From NCBI GenBank assembly GCA_019448385.1, contig JAGTXO010000065.1, positions 62,001-126,000 on the forward strand: DNA of 64,000 nucleotides, read 5' to 3'. Below, one piece after another: positions 1 to 9,324 of the stretch (position 1 is the first letter of the stretch; every line of letters starts with the position of its first letter). The position numbers and the translations under genes are program-made. A model generated the notes under the pieces. The model did no database searches and was not told where the DNA came from. It saw only the letters and a program-made list of their open reading frames with translations. The DNA is from Diacronema lutheri. Taxonomy: Eukaryota; Haptophyta; Pavlovophyceae; Pavlovales; Pavlovaceae.

Positions 1-243
1 TCGGCCGCGTCGCCGCAGTCGACGCCGCGCCCGCGCGCGAGGCGCGGCGAGCGGCGCGCGACAGCCGAGCCGAGCTCGCTCGTGCGCGACGACTCGAAGG
101 CGGTCAAGATCAGCCCGGCGGGCCCAGGGAAGGCGCGCTGGCTGCCGTCGTCCATCCCCGCAGGGAGCAGCTGCGGGCTTGGGGCCGAAAAGGGCGGGAG
201 CGACCAAGGAGTTCAGACAGGGCGTGGGCGGGGCGGCGAGTGA
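1..243 (+). CDS. 3' end of an unidentified protein-coding gene (partial)
   Basis: Frame 1 is open from the first base to a TGA at 241-243. It reads as about 80 residues with a mixed-composition stretch (DDSKAVKISPAGPGKARW) that looks more like real protein than the Arg-rich antisense frames. The 5' part lies outside the window. No family is recognised. It would end about 190 bp from the 3' end of ClpP, giving a convergent pair. It could also be chance open frame, which is common at this GC content. Confidence 0.3.
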   Translation, partial: SAASPQSTPRPRARRGERRATAEPSSLVRDDSKAVKISPAGPGKARWLPSSIPAGSSCGLGAEKGGSDQGVQTGRGRGGE

Positions 244-433
244 CGAGGGAACGATGGCCGTGCCCGCTCTACCCACTCATGCACAGCGAGTGGCGGGCAG
301 ACAAACGGGCACCACCCTGTGAAGCCCGCCCGCGCTGGCGGCGAGCATTTGGGCCATTCGCTCGGCACGCGCGGCTGTACGGTGGTGTGGACGGGCCATT
401 CGCTCTTCCACGCTCCGAGCCGTTCACGCGCCC

Positions 434-1586
434 TCAAAGCGTGGGCGGGGCGTCGCGCGTTCCGGGCGCCTGGCCGCCCGCTCCGGCAGCGCCGCCAGCG
501 GGCGAGGGCGGCGCGGAGGGGTGCAACGCAGCGACGGCATCCGAGAGCGCCTTGGCCGCCTTGGCCTTGGGCCGGACGACCTCGTCGACGAGCCCAAACT
601 CGACCGCCTCCTCCGCCGAGAGGAAGCGGTCGCGGTCGAGCGCCGCCTCGATTTCCGCAAGGCCGCGTCCAGAGTGCGCCTCGAAGAGGCCGTACAGCCG
701 CGCCTACGCCGGCACACGCGGGGCAGCCGCGGCGCGCGGCGGCGGCGCCAGACCCCACCGTAAGCAGCAGCCGCACGCCTGGCCGTCAAGGAAGCGGGGG
801 GAGGGGGGAGGGGCAAAGGTGGCAAAGGTGGCAAAGGGGGGAAAGGCCGCACCTTGAGCTGGAGCATCTCGGCTGTGTGGATCTGAATGTCGGACGCCTG
901 CCCGCTCACACCACCGTGCGGCTGGTCACACGCCGCGGCGGGCCAAGCGCGGGCGGAAGGCGCGCGAAAACTGAGGCCGCGCCCACACGCCCTTGGCGCG
1001 CGCGTGCGCGCGCGCGCGCAAAGCCTCGCCGGCGCGCGCGCCGACGGCGCACCTGGTGCACCATGATGCGCGCGTTGGGCAGCGAGCGCCGCAGCCCGGG
1101 CGAGCCCGCGGCAAGCAGCAGGCTTGCCATCGAGCACGCCTGCCCCACGCAGAGCGTCGAGACGGGCGCGCGCACAAACTGCATCGCGTCGTAGATCGCG
1201 AGGCCGGCGGTGACGAGGCCGCCTGGCGAGTTGATATACATGTGGATGGGCGCCTCCTGCGAGAGCGAATCGAGATAGAGGAGCTGTGCGACGACGAGCG
1301 CCGACGTGTTGTCATCCACCGGCCCGTTCACGCATAGGATCCGCTCGACGAGCAGCCGCGAGAAGATGTCGTACCCGCGCTCGCCGCGCGCGGTCGTCTC
1401 GACGACGTACGGGATGTTGAGCGCAGACGGCGGCGGGGCGGGCGGCGCGGCCCAGCCAGACCATGGTGTTGCCGCCGCCACGTGCCAGCTCGGCTGGGAT
1501 GTGTGCCGGTCGTACAGCCCGACCGGCGCTGAGGTCCAGGTCGACACCGCACGCCGGAGCGTCCACGAGCGTCGGAGCACGCCCAT
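434..1586 (-). CDS. clpP: ATP-dependent Clp protease proteolytic subunit (ClpP), three exons
   Basis: Serine peptidase subunit of the Clp protease, which degrades proteins fed by a AAA+ unfoldase in mitochondria or plastids. Exons: 1586-1053, 921-853, 703-434; both introns (131 and 149 nt) start GTGCG and end AG. The spliced product is 290 aa. The nucleophile Ser sits in [11 protein letters not shown], the His in NARIMVHQ (HQ is the last codon pair of exon 1), and the Asp in LDRDRF of exon 3. Exon 2 supplies the conserved [12 protein letters not shown] stretch. The first ~55 residues are Arg/Ser/Ala-rich and acid-poor, like an organelle transit peptide; the mitochondrion is my preference but a plastid is possible. 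The C-terminal ~40 residues after VDEVV are an Ala/Pro-rich tail. It is divergent from MBF1, with starts 94 bp apart. Confidence 0.93.
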
Positions 1587-1680
1587 TGCTGCGTCACTCG
1601 TCGCACGTCACGCGTGACGCGGTTTTGCTACGCGTTGGGTCTGGGGTCCGGCGGACGCCAGCCCAGACTGCGACAACGCG

Positions 1681-2569
1681 ATGGCAGACGGGCAGGTGAG
1701 CGCGCGGCCGTTGGGCGTTCGCGCGGTCGCTCGGCGCGCACTCACGCGCCTCCTGCGCGGTGCGCGTGACCGCGCGCGCGTGGGCAGGATTGGAACACAG
1801 TCTCTTTCACCAAGCGGCCGAGCAAGCCGCCGAGCGCCGCCGCCAACAAGCAGGAGTTCAACAAGGCGCTGCGCGAGGGTGGCTCCATCGAGTCGACCAA
1901 AAAATGTGCGTCGCTGAGCGCGCGCGCCCGGGGGCGCAGCCGAGGCGCTCGCAACGTTGTGCGAACTGACGTTTTGCGCGCCACGCGGGTCGTGCGCGCC
2001 GCGCAACCGGCGTGGCATCGCTGTGGCATCGCTGCTTTGCGGGCGCCGATGCTTGGTTGGCCGCCAGCGCCGCGCGCTGCTGCACGCGCGCGGCGCTGAC
2101 GCGCGCGCTCCGCCCCGCTCCCTCGTGCGCCACGCCGCCTCCCGCCAGTCGCGGGCGGGAAGAACACGGCTCTTGCAACGGCCGGCGCGGGCATCAATGC
2201 AGCGCGGCTCGACGCTGAGACGGAGGAGCTGCGCCGTACGCCGCACCGCACGCGCCGCCGCGCGCGGAGTCGCGCGCGTCGCTCGCTTGGCGGCTGCGCG
2301 GCTCATACGGTCGCGCCTTCGCGTGTGTCGCGCGCGCGCGTCCGCCTCCGGCTCGCGCAGACCAGAAGGTCGACATTGGCCTGAGCAAGGCGATCCAGCA
2401 GGCGCGGATGGCGAAGGGCGTGACGCAGGACGCGCTCGCTAAGCAGCTCAACATCGACAAGAAGATCATCGCCGAGTACGAGAACGGCAAGGCGATACCC
2501 AACGGGCAGGTCATCGCCAACATCGAACGGGCGCTCGGCACAAAGCTGCCTAGGCCGCCCAAGAAGTAG
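1681..2569 (+). CDS. MBF1: Multiprotein bridging factor 1 (MBF1), four exons
   Basis: Transcriptional coactivator that bridges TBP and gene-specific activators, also linked to ribosome-collision responses in other eukaryotes. Exons: 1681-1695, 1788-1905, 2149-2235, 2361-2569, giving 142 aa, the usual family length. Exon 1 encodes only MADGQ. Exon 2 continues DWNTVSFTKRP and ends in TKK plus one base; the junction rebuilds TKKFAGGKN. The last exon carries the Cro/C1-type helix-turn-helix, from VDIGLSKAIQQAR through DALAKQLNIDKKIIAEYE to IERALGTKL and a basic tail PRPPKK. Every junction restores MBF1-like sequence, so the splicing is well supported. Donors are GTGAG, GTGCG and GTACG. Divergent from ClpP. 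Confidence 0.95.
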
Positions 2570-2928
2570 CTGACTCGCACGCTGCCCAGCGCCACCTGAG
2601 CGAGCTCGCGGCGAGCCTCGCGCTTGGCGCCGAGGAGGCCGAGACCGGTGTTTGGCCGAGGAGCGAGGCGGTGCGGCCACTCCAGGACCACGCTCGACTC
2701 GTGTGAGCTTCAGATGTCGATTTGAATTTCAGGTTTGCCGCCGTTGGCGGTGCGTTTGCCGCAGGCCTGAGGAGGCCTGACTGCGCGCGAGCCTGGGCGT
2801 TGGTGAGGCGCGAGCAGCGCGTTGGCACTCCGTGAGTGACCTCCAGGTTGCCACGGTCTTGCCAGGCACTCCGACGCCATCCAAGTGAAAAAAAATGGTG
2901 CTGTAATTAATTTTGCGGTTTTCGCGCC
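2570..2928. other. Intergenic region upstream of the glycosyltransferase
   Basis: About 360 bp with no supported ORF. The 3' portion (about 2886-2925) is an unusually AT-rich patch for this genome, with an A8 run and TAATTAATTTTGCGGTTTT immediately before the ATG at 2929. This is a plausible core promoter or 5' leader of the glycosyltransferase. No canonical TATA box was identified. Confidence 0.4.
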
Positions 2929-5579
2929 ATGGGCGGTCGATCCGAGATCACGAGGTTCACACGCCGCCGTCGGCGGCTGCGCGACGAGTCGAGCGCGAAC
3001 GGCGACGGCGATGGCGAGGGTGAGGGCGAGACGGGCAGGACCAGCCCGTCCTCGTCGTCTCGGAGCACCGCGAGCTCGCCCACCAGCCCGAGAAGCGCCG
3101 ACAGACGCATGCGCTCGCCCGCGATGGTGACGCGCAGCGCGCGGCCGCGCGCCGCGGCGGGCGCGGGCACGGCGGGCGCGACGCGCGCGCCCACGAGCGT
3201 GCAGTGCAGCTTGGAACCAATCGTGCCGAGCGAGTGTCGACGCGAAGCGCCGTCCAAACGGCCTTGGCTGCGCGCAGCGCTCGTGGCTGCGTGCGTCGCG
3301 GCGGCCGCTGCAGCAGCGGGCGTGCTGCGCAACGCGGGCAGCGTGGCGCGTGGCGGCGAGCCGCCAGCCCCGTTTGGCGAAGTTGCCGGAGCAGCAGCTG
3401 CGCTCAACGGCACATCCGCGTGGGCTCTCGCCGAGCGCGGCGCGCCCGCGGGGGCAGACGCTCAGCTGCTGCCCGACGCGCTGCGCGCGCTGCCTCGCCA
3501 GCGGGTCGCGCTCTTCAGCGCAAACTTTGACTACAACCTAGACGGCGTCGCGCTCACGCTCAACCGGTTGGTTGGTGCGCGCGCACGCGCGCTCCGCGCG
3601 AGCTCGCGCCGCCCGCGCCGCCTAAGAGCGCACGTGCCGTCCGGCGCGCGCGCGCGCACGCCGCGCTCGCCCTCCGGCTTTTCCGCTCAGCGCACCTGCT
3701 GCGTGAGGGTCACGCCGTCGCCGTCTTTGCACCGTCGCGCGCGCATCGCGTCATCCCGCCGCCCGAGCCGCCCAGCATGGCGCGCGCCGACCGGTCCGAG
3801 CTCGACGCGCGGCCGCCGGCGTGTGGCGCGGTCGGATGCGAGCGCACCCGCGAGGCGGGCGAAACGCCGCGCTTCGTGCAGGTGGTTGCGCCGTCCGTGC
3901 GATGCCCAATCTTTAAAGAGTAGGGCGCATGCGCGCTCGCCTCGCACCCGCCCGCCGAACGCTCGCGCCGGCCGTTGGGCGGGCGATTGGCGCGCGCGTG
4001 CGGCCGCGGCTGCGTTCGCCGATGCCCCGCTCGCCGCCTGCCCCGGCGCATGGCCGCGCGTGTGCGCACGGCAGGTACGAGCTCACGCTGCCCGCACTCG
4101 GAGCCGACCTCGCCGCCGCGCTGCGCGCCTTCCGCCCGACCGTCGCGCACATTGCGACACCTGACCCGCTCGGTGCGGCACGCGCCGCGATGAGCGCGCG
4201 CGTGGGGGCGGCGCTCCGCGCGGCCGCGCGCGCCCCTGGCGCGCGCCCGTCTTACACTTGACGCGAACGTCTCACGCCGCCGTGCGCGAGCGCGCGTGCA
4301 GGCCACGCGGCGCAGCGCTGGGCGGCGCGCGCGGGCGTGCCTGTCGTCTGCTCGTTCCACACACGTTACCACCGTTACCTGCACTATTATGGGCTGGGCT
4401 GGACCGAACCGCTCTACTGGTGGGCGCTACGCAGGGTGAGCGCGCCGCGAAGCGCGGCCGCCGCGCCTTCGCGCGCCGCGCGGCCGCCGCGCCTCCCGGC
4501 CGCGCGCGCGCTGATGCTCCGGGCGCGGCGCGCCGGTGCGACGCGATGGGCGCGACCAGTTTCACGCGCGGTGCGGCGGGGGCACGTTCCCGCCGTCCGA
4601 GGCCGTCGCAACCGAGTTGCGCGCGCACGGCATCGGCAACGTGCGGCTATGGGCGCGTGGCGTGGACACGGAGCGCTTCGCGCCCGCCAGGGCATCGCAC
4701 GCCCTGCGCGCCAGCTGGCAGCGGCAGGCGGCGGAACAGCGAGCGCGGCCGCACGCAGCGCTCGCGCCCGAGCGCAGCGCCCACGGCGCGCGCCGCGCGC
4801 GCGGGCTGGGCCAGCGCGTCGCAGCGCTCGCGGCGCGCGCGCTGCGTGCGGCTCGCCTCGGCCTTGCACGCCACCACCGCCGCGCCGGCCGGCAGCGCGA
4901 GGCGCGCGCGCCGCCGCGGAGTGCGGACGCGCCCCGCGCCGCGCCAGCCGACGCGCGGCCGCGCGCTGACGAGCGAGACGGCGGCTCTGCGCTGGCCGCC
5001 GCGCGCGCGGCACCCGCGCTCGAGGCGATGGCGTCGGGCGTGCCCATTCTGCTGCTCGTCTCAAGGCTGCGCTGGGAGAAAGGCCTTGCCGGCTTCGCGG
5101 CAGTCGTGCGCAGGCTCGAGGAGCAGCGCGTGCCGCACGTGGCGGTGGTCGTCGGCGATGGCGGCGCGCGGCGCGCGCTCGCGCGGCTGCTGCCGCGCGC
5201 CGTCTTCACCGGCGCGCTCGCGGGGGAGGCGCTCGCCGCGGCGTACGCGTCGGCCGACGTCTTCCTGACGGCGAGCGAGACGGAGGGCTGGGGTGGCACG
5301 GTCCTCGAGGCGATGGCGTCGGGCCTGCCCGTCGCGGCGTACGCCGCGTCGGGCATCTCACAGCTCATCGCGCATGGCCGCTCGGGGCTGCTCGCGCCGC
5401 CACGCGACGTGGGCGCGCTCGCCGCGCATGCGGCGGCGCTGCTGCGCGCGCCGCGTGCCGAGCGCGCGGCGCTGAGCGCGGCGGCGCGGCAGATCGCGTG
5501 CGGCTATGGCTGGGGCCGCGAGCTGCGCCGGATGGAGCGCTACTATCACGAGGCGCGGGGGGGGGAGGGGGAAAGTTGA
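2929..5579 (+). CDS. Membrane-anchored glycosyltransferase family 4 (GT-B fold), five exons
   Basis: Predicted retaining glycosyltransferase of the GT4/SQD2-like group, using a nucleotide-sugar donor. Exons: 2929-3574, 3691-3919, 4075-4172, 4302-4435, 4560-5579; 708 aa. The junctions restore NRLVAHLLREGHAV, FKEYELTLPALG, DPLGHAAQRWAA and WWALRRFHAR. Residues ~113-133 are a single hydrophobic segment after a charged Ser-rich N-terminus, so a type II membrane protein is likely. The N-terminal half has the FSANFDYNLDGVALTL start of the GT-B fold; the C-terminal half has VSRLRWEKGL, the donor-site SETEGWGGTVLEAMASG, and a terminal helix. Acceptor and linkage cannot be told from sequence. Exon 5 carries a long Arg/Ala-rich stretch (~4740-5030) that could hide another intron, though the frame stays open. 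The last codons end in a G-rich tract that overlaps the next minus-strand ORF. Confidence 0.87.
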
Positions 5580-6070
5580 CACACCTCGCGGCCCATCCCG
5601 TCGTAGTCGAGGCGGATCGGCAACTTGAACTCCGACGTGCTCGACCCAAAATGCCGCCGATACAGCTGTAGCACGCGGCGTACGCATGGGTGCACGCGGG
5701 CGACGAGGCCCGCGGCAGCGACGGCGCCGGCGCCCTGGCCGGCGCACAGCGCGGCGGCAACGACAGTGGCGACGACGAAGACGGCGGCGACGGCGGCGGC
5801 GATGGTGACAACGGCGGCGACAGCGGCGGCGCAGCCGGCGCTGGCGGCGCCGGTGCCGGTGCCGGCGCCACCATACGCCCATCGCGCTTGTGCGCAGCCG
5901 GCGCGGCGAGCGCCCCAGGGGCCGCCGGTGCCGGCAGCCGGCGCGAAACACGCGGCATGGTCGGAGCGGCGGGCGTCGACACGCTCGACGCGCCCAGCGA
6001 CGATGCGACGGCGGTGGACGCCGCGCGCGCCGACCCGCCCCGCGCACAACCCACAGCTCACGGCGGGCAT
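5546..6070 (-). CDS. Possible small membrane protein (doubtful ORF)
   Basis: A 174-codon ORF. Its downstream third has mixed composition (RRHFGSSTSEFKLPIRLDYD) unlike the Arg-rich shadow frames, preceded by a ~30-residue Ala/Val hydrophobic stretch that could span a membrane. No family is recognised. It overlaps the 3' end of the glycosyltransferase by 34 bp and would be divergent from the GTPase-like gene (starts 183 bp apart). A donor-like GTGTGT follows GMGRE at about 5584, so the last residues may be wrong. The competing reading is that the GTPase-like ORF extends upstream on the other strand to 5690. Confidence 0.35.
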   Translation of the reverse strand: MPAVSCGLCAGRVGARGVHRRRIVAGRVERVDARRSDHAACFAPAAGTGGPWGARRAGCAQARWAYGGAGTGTGAASAGCAAAVAAVVTIAAAVAAVFVVATVVAAALCAGQGAGAVAAAGLVARVHPCVRRVLQLYRRHFGSSTSEFKLPIRLDYDGMGREVCQLSPSPPRAS

Positions 6071-6114
6071 GCCGTATCAAGGCTCCCACGATGGCATGCC
6101 GTATCAAGGCTCCC
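6066..6114. repeat. 22-bp direct repeat, two copies, upstream of the GTPase-like gene
   Basis: The 22-mer GGCATGCCGTATCAAGGCTC+CC occurs at 6066-6087 and again at 6093-6114, a 27-bp period. It lies about 140 bp before the preferred start codon of the plus-strand GTPase-like gene and at the 5' end of the doubtful minus ORF. It is not Ala/Gly-type low complexity, so a paired regulatory site is possible. Confidence 0.5.
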
Positions 6115-6253
6115 CCGGCGCTTGTTTTCGAACGGCGCGGTCTTGACGAAACCGGAGACGTGGCTGGCGGTAATCGGCCTCCCTATTCACGCAGCCTCCG
6201 ACCAAACACTTGCTTTCTCACTGCAGCAGGCGCGCCTTCCCCGCTGCTTCCCC

Positions 6254-8980
6254 ATGGGAACGCGCCGCCCTGACGGCGAGTGCGGCCGGGGCGCACGGCG
6301 GGACGACGCGCCGCGCGCCTGCCGGTATTCGCCCCCGCCCTCCCCTCCGCCGCCCGACGCCGGCCTCGCCACGCCGCACGCGCCCGCCGGCGCCGCCGGC
6401 GCGCCGCCCGACGCCTCGCCGCAATCACGGGCGCGCAACACGGCGCGGCTCGAGGGGGGCGGCGGCGGTGGCGGCGGCGCGGCGTTCGGCGGGCGCGCGC
6501 GCGGCGAGCGATCGCCTCCGCGCGCCGGCTCCACCGCCGGCGGCGCGCCACGCCCGAGCGGCGAGCGGCGATCACGCGCGCAGGCGTTTGTTGCCGCGCT
6601 ATGCCTCGCGCTCGCCTCGATCCTCTCGTCGCTCGCGCTGCCACTGCGGCGGACGGCGGCGGTGCTCACGCTGATCGTCTCGGGCGACCGTGCGTCCCTC
6701 CGCCATCTCGTCGTCGCGCTCGTCCGAGCGGCGATCGCTGAGAATGGCGGCGCGCGCGCGGCCGCACCGGTCGAGCCGCCGTTCGCCGACGCCGGCGCGG
6801 CGCATCAGCAGCACCTGCGCCACGCGGCGATGCTCGCCGCGCTCGCGGGCGCAACGTCCGCCGCCGCCGCCGGCTGCCGGCCTGCGCTCGGCGCGCCTGT
6901 CGATGCGCCCGACTTTGCGGCCGGCGCGCCCCCCGGCGGAAGCGGCGGCAGCGGCGGCACCGGCAGCACGATGGCGCTCACCAACGGCTCGGCGCCGTTC
7001 GCGGCCGCGCTGCTGTCGAGGCTGTGGGGCGGCGGGGGCGGCGGCTCGACGCGCGGCACCGGCTCCGACGCCGGTGCGAGCTGCGCCGGCGCCGGCGCGT
7101 GGGCGGGCAGCCGCTCGCCGTCTGACTGCTCGCGGCTGGGCGCTGCCGACAGCGACGGCGACGGCGACGGTGAGGGCGAGGGCGAGGGCGAGGACGAGGG
7201 CGGCGAGGGGGCCGACTGCGACTCGCACGGACCGGATGCGCACGCGGACGGGCCAAGCGCGGCGGGCGAGGGCAGCGCGATAGGCGCGCCGCCGCGCCGC
7301 ACGCCGCCGCCGCTGCCGCGCGTGCTGGTGGTAGGTGAGTGCCAAGTGGGCAAGAGCTGGCTCCTCCATCGCTTCGCGCAGTATGCGATGCAGGACGACG
7401 AGGCCGCGATGATGCAGCGCGACGAGGCCGCGCGCGCGCTCGACGAGGCGGAGGCGCGCGCGCGCGGCGCACGGCTGGGTGGCGGCGCGGGCGTCGGCGA
7501 TGAGGCGGGCGACCCCGCGGCCGCGTCGAAGCTGCGCGGCGCGGCGCGACCGCCGCTCGGCGCCGGCGGCGCGGCGCCGAAGTGCTGGGAGCTGTCGGGC
7601 GCGCAGATCTCGGCGGCGAGCGCGGAGGCGCGCGGCGCGGCCGCCGCCTCATCGTCGGGCGCGGCCGGCGCCGACTGGTGGCTTCGCCGCTGCACGGACG
7701 CCGCCGCCGCCGCCGCCGACGGCGGCGGCGGCGGCGGCGCGGACGCGCGACACGCGTCGGCGCTCGCGGTCGCGACGACGGCGCTGGCGCGCGGCCTGGC
7801 GGCGCTCCTCGGCTGGGGCGCGCCCGCGCCGGCCGAGCCGCGCGAGACGGCGGAGCAGCGGCGGCAGCAGCGGCAGCGGCGGCAACGGCGCTCGCACGAC
7901 GCGCGCGCGGGCGCGGACGGCGGCGACGGCGTGGCGCCGCGCGGGTGCGCCGTACGCGGCCGCGCGGGCGCGTGCGACGGCGTCGCGAGCCGCTGGGCGT
8001 CGCTCGGGCCGGACGACGAGACGCCCGCCTCGTCCGCCTCGTCCGCCGCGGACTCGGAGCATGCCGCCGGCTCGGCCGGCGGCGGCGCGAGCGCGCGCCG
8101 CGCCGCGCCGCTGGCCGACGCCGCCAGCGGCGGCGGCGCACGCGGCGCGGCGTGCTCGGCCGCGTCGGCCGCGCGCACGCGGCGCCACTCGCAGCCCGCA
8201 GCCGCCGAGGCGCCGCCGCCCGCGCCGCCCGGCGTCGCCGCCGCGCGCGGCGCGCGCGCGCGGCTGCCCGCGTCGCTCGCCGACGTGCGCGTCGTCGTGG
8301 TCGTCGCCGACACGTTGCAGCCGGCGGACGGGCTCGGCAGGTATGCCGACAGCTACATTGCGGCCGTGCGCGCGCTCGTGCACGGCGCGGCGCGGCAGCG
8401 CAGCCGGCGCGCGGCGCGGCGGGTGGCCGCGCTCGCGAGCGCGCCGCCTCAGCCCGCGGCCGAGGCGACCGGCGCGCGCGCGCAGCCGCCCGCCGAGGCG
8501 CGCGCGCGGGCGGCGGCCTTCCACTCGCCGCACGTGCACGCCATCCTGGTGTGCAACAAGACGGACCTCGCGCCATGCTCGCTCCTCACCGCCGAGGCCG
8601 TCTCCAAGGCGGGCCTGCCCTTCGTCGCCGTCTCGGCGCGCGCCGAGACGAACACGCGCCACCTCTGGCTGATGGTCAAGCACGCGCTCGCGATCCAGGC
8701 GCGCGCGGACGACGAGGCGCGCGCGGGCGGCGCGGCGGCGCTCGCGCAGGCGGGCGCGGCCGAGCAGCAGCTCGCCGCCGCCGCGCTGCTCGCCGACTGC
8801 GCGGCCGCGCCCGGCGCGTCTGCGCCCGCGCGCGGCGCCGCCGCCTCGGCCGCTGCCGCCGCCGCCGTGGCGGCGGTGGCGGCCGAGGCGGCGGCTGAGG
8901 CGGCTGAGGCGCGCGCCTCGTCCACGCTCAGCGCGAGCGCGCCGCGCCACGCGCCCGCCAACGCCGCCGCGCTGCTTTGA
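6254..8980 (+). CDS. GTPase-like (Ras/Rab-fold) protein with very large low-complexity insertion
   Basis: Single-exon model, 908 aa from ATG 6254; the frame is open to 5690, but the upstream part has no conserved look. A hydrophobic stretch near residues ~115-140 (AQAFVAALCLALASIL) may be a membrane anchor. The G1 P-loop is GECQVGKSW at ~residue 360. KCWELSG at ~445 may be a degenerate G3. After about 240 residues of Ala/Gly/Arg-rich sequence come a beta strand (DVRVVVVVADTLQ), the G4 motif CNKTDL at ~766 and a G5-like VSARAETN. The order matches a Ras-superfamily domain, but the G1-G4 distance is ~400 residues against ~105 in Rab proteins. Binding or hydrolysis of GTP is therefore inference. 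The gene is convergent with SCO1. Confidence 0.7.
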   Translation: MGTRRPDGECGRGARRDDAPRACRYSPPPSPPPPDAGLATPHAPAGAAGAPPDASPQSRARNTARLEGGGGGGGGAAFGGRARGERSPPRAGSTAGGAPRPSGERRSRAQAFVAALCLALASILSSLALPLRRTAAVLTLIVSGDRASLRHLVVALVRAAIAENGGARAAAPVEPPFADAGAAHQQHLRHAAMLAALAGATSAAAAGCRPALGAPVDAPDFAAGAPPGGSGGSGGTGSTMALTNGSAPFAAALLSRLWGGGGGGSTRGTGSDAGASCAGAGAWAGSRSPSDCSRLGAADSDGDGDGEGEGEGEDEGGEGADCDSHGPDAHADGPSAAGEGSAIGAPPRRTPPPLPRVLVVGECQVGKSWLLHRFAQYAMQDDEAAMMQRDEAARALDEAEARARGARLGGGAGVGDEAGDPAAASKLRGAARPPLGAGGAAPKCWELSGAQISAASAEARGAAAASSSGAAGADWWLRRCTDAAAAAADGGGGGGADARHASALAVATTALARGLAALLGWGAPAPAEPRETAEQRRQQRQRRQRRSHDARAGADGGDGVAPRGCAVRGRAGACDGVASRWASLGPDDETPASSASSAADSEHAAGSAGGGASARRAAPLADAASGGGARGAACSAASAARTRRHSQPAAAEAPPPAPPGVAAARGARARLPASLADVRVVVVVADTLQPADGLGRYADSYIAAVRALVHGAARQRSRRAARRVAALASAPPQPAAEATGARAQPPAEARARAAAFHSPHVHAILVCNKTDLAPCSLLTAEAVSKAGLPFVAVSARAETNTRHLWLMVKHALAIQARADDEARAGGAAALAQAGAAEQQLAAAALLADCAAAPGASAPARGAAASAAAAAAVAAVAAEAAAEAAEARASSTLSASAPRHAPANAAALL

Positions 8981-9324
8981 GCGAGGCGGCGCGGCACGGG
9001 CCGCGCGCCTCACGCGAGCCGCTCTCGTTTGGCCGCGCCCGGCCGCATGCACACCACACTCGCGCGCTCGATGCCATCCGCCCGCCTCCTCCCAGCGCGC
9101 GGCGCGTGTACACTTTCGGTGAGCCGTGCTTGACTTGCACTCACGCTCACACTCAGCCCACGGACCAGTCAAACAGTAGGGCCTCACTCTCAAATCGGGA
9201 GCACTCATGGAGGCGCCACCCGCACCCTGCGCGCACACACGCCCCTGCGCGACGTACGTGGTCTGCCACCCTCCCTCCCCCCCCCCTTCTCCCCAATTTC
9301 GCCGCAGTCCGCACCGCGACGTCG
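8981..9324. other. Convergent intergenic region
   Basis: Between two gene ends (GTPase-like stop at 8978-8980 and SCO1 stop at 9325). It contains a C-rich tract near 9270-9295 and otherwise mixed sequence of somewhat lower GC than the flanking genes. Probably 3' UTR and termination signals of both genes; no ORF supported. Confidence 0.5.

Noticed and set aside
424-1137. Long Arg/Ala-rich ORFs antisense or out of frame to ClpP and to most other genes
   Set aside because: At this GC content stop codons are rare, so all frames stay open. These frames lack conserved motifs and carry implausible poly-Arg/Ala composition; they are shadows.
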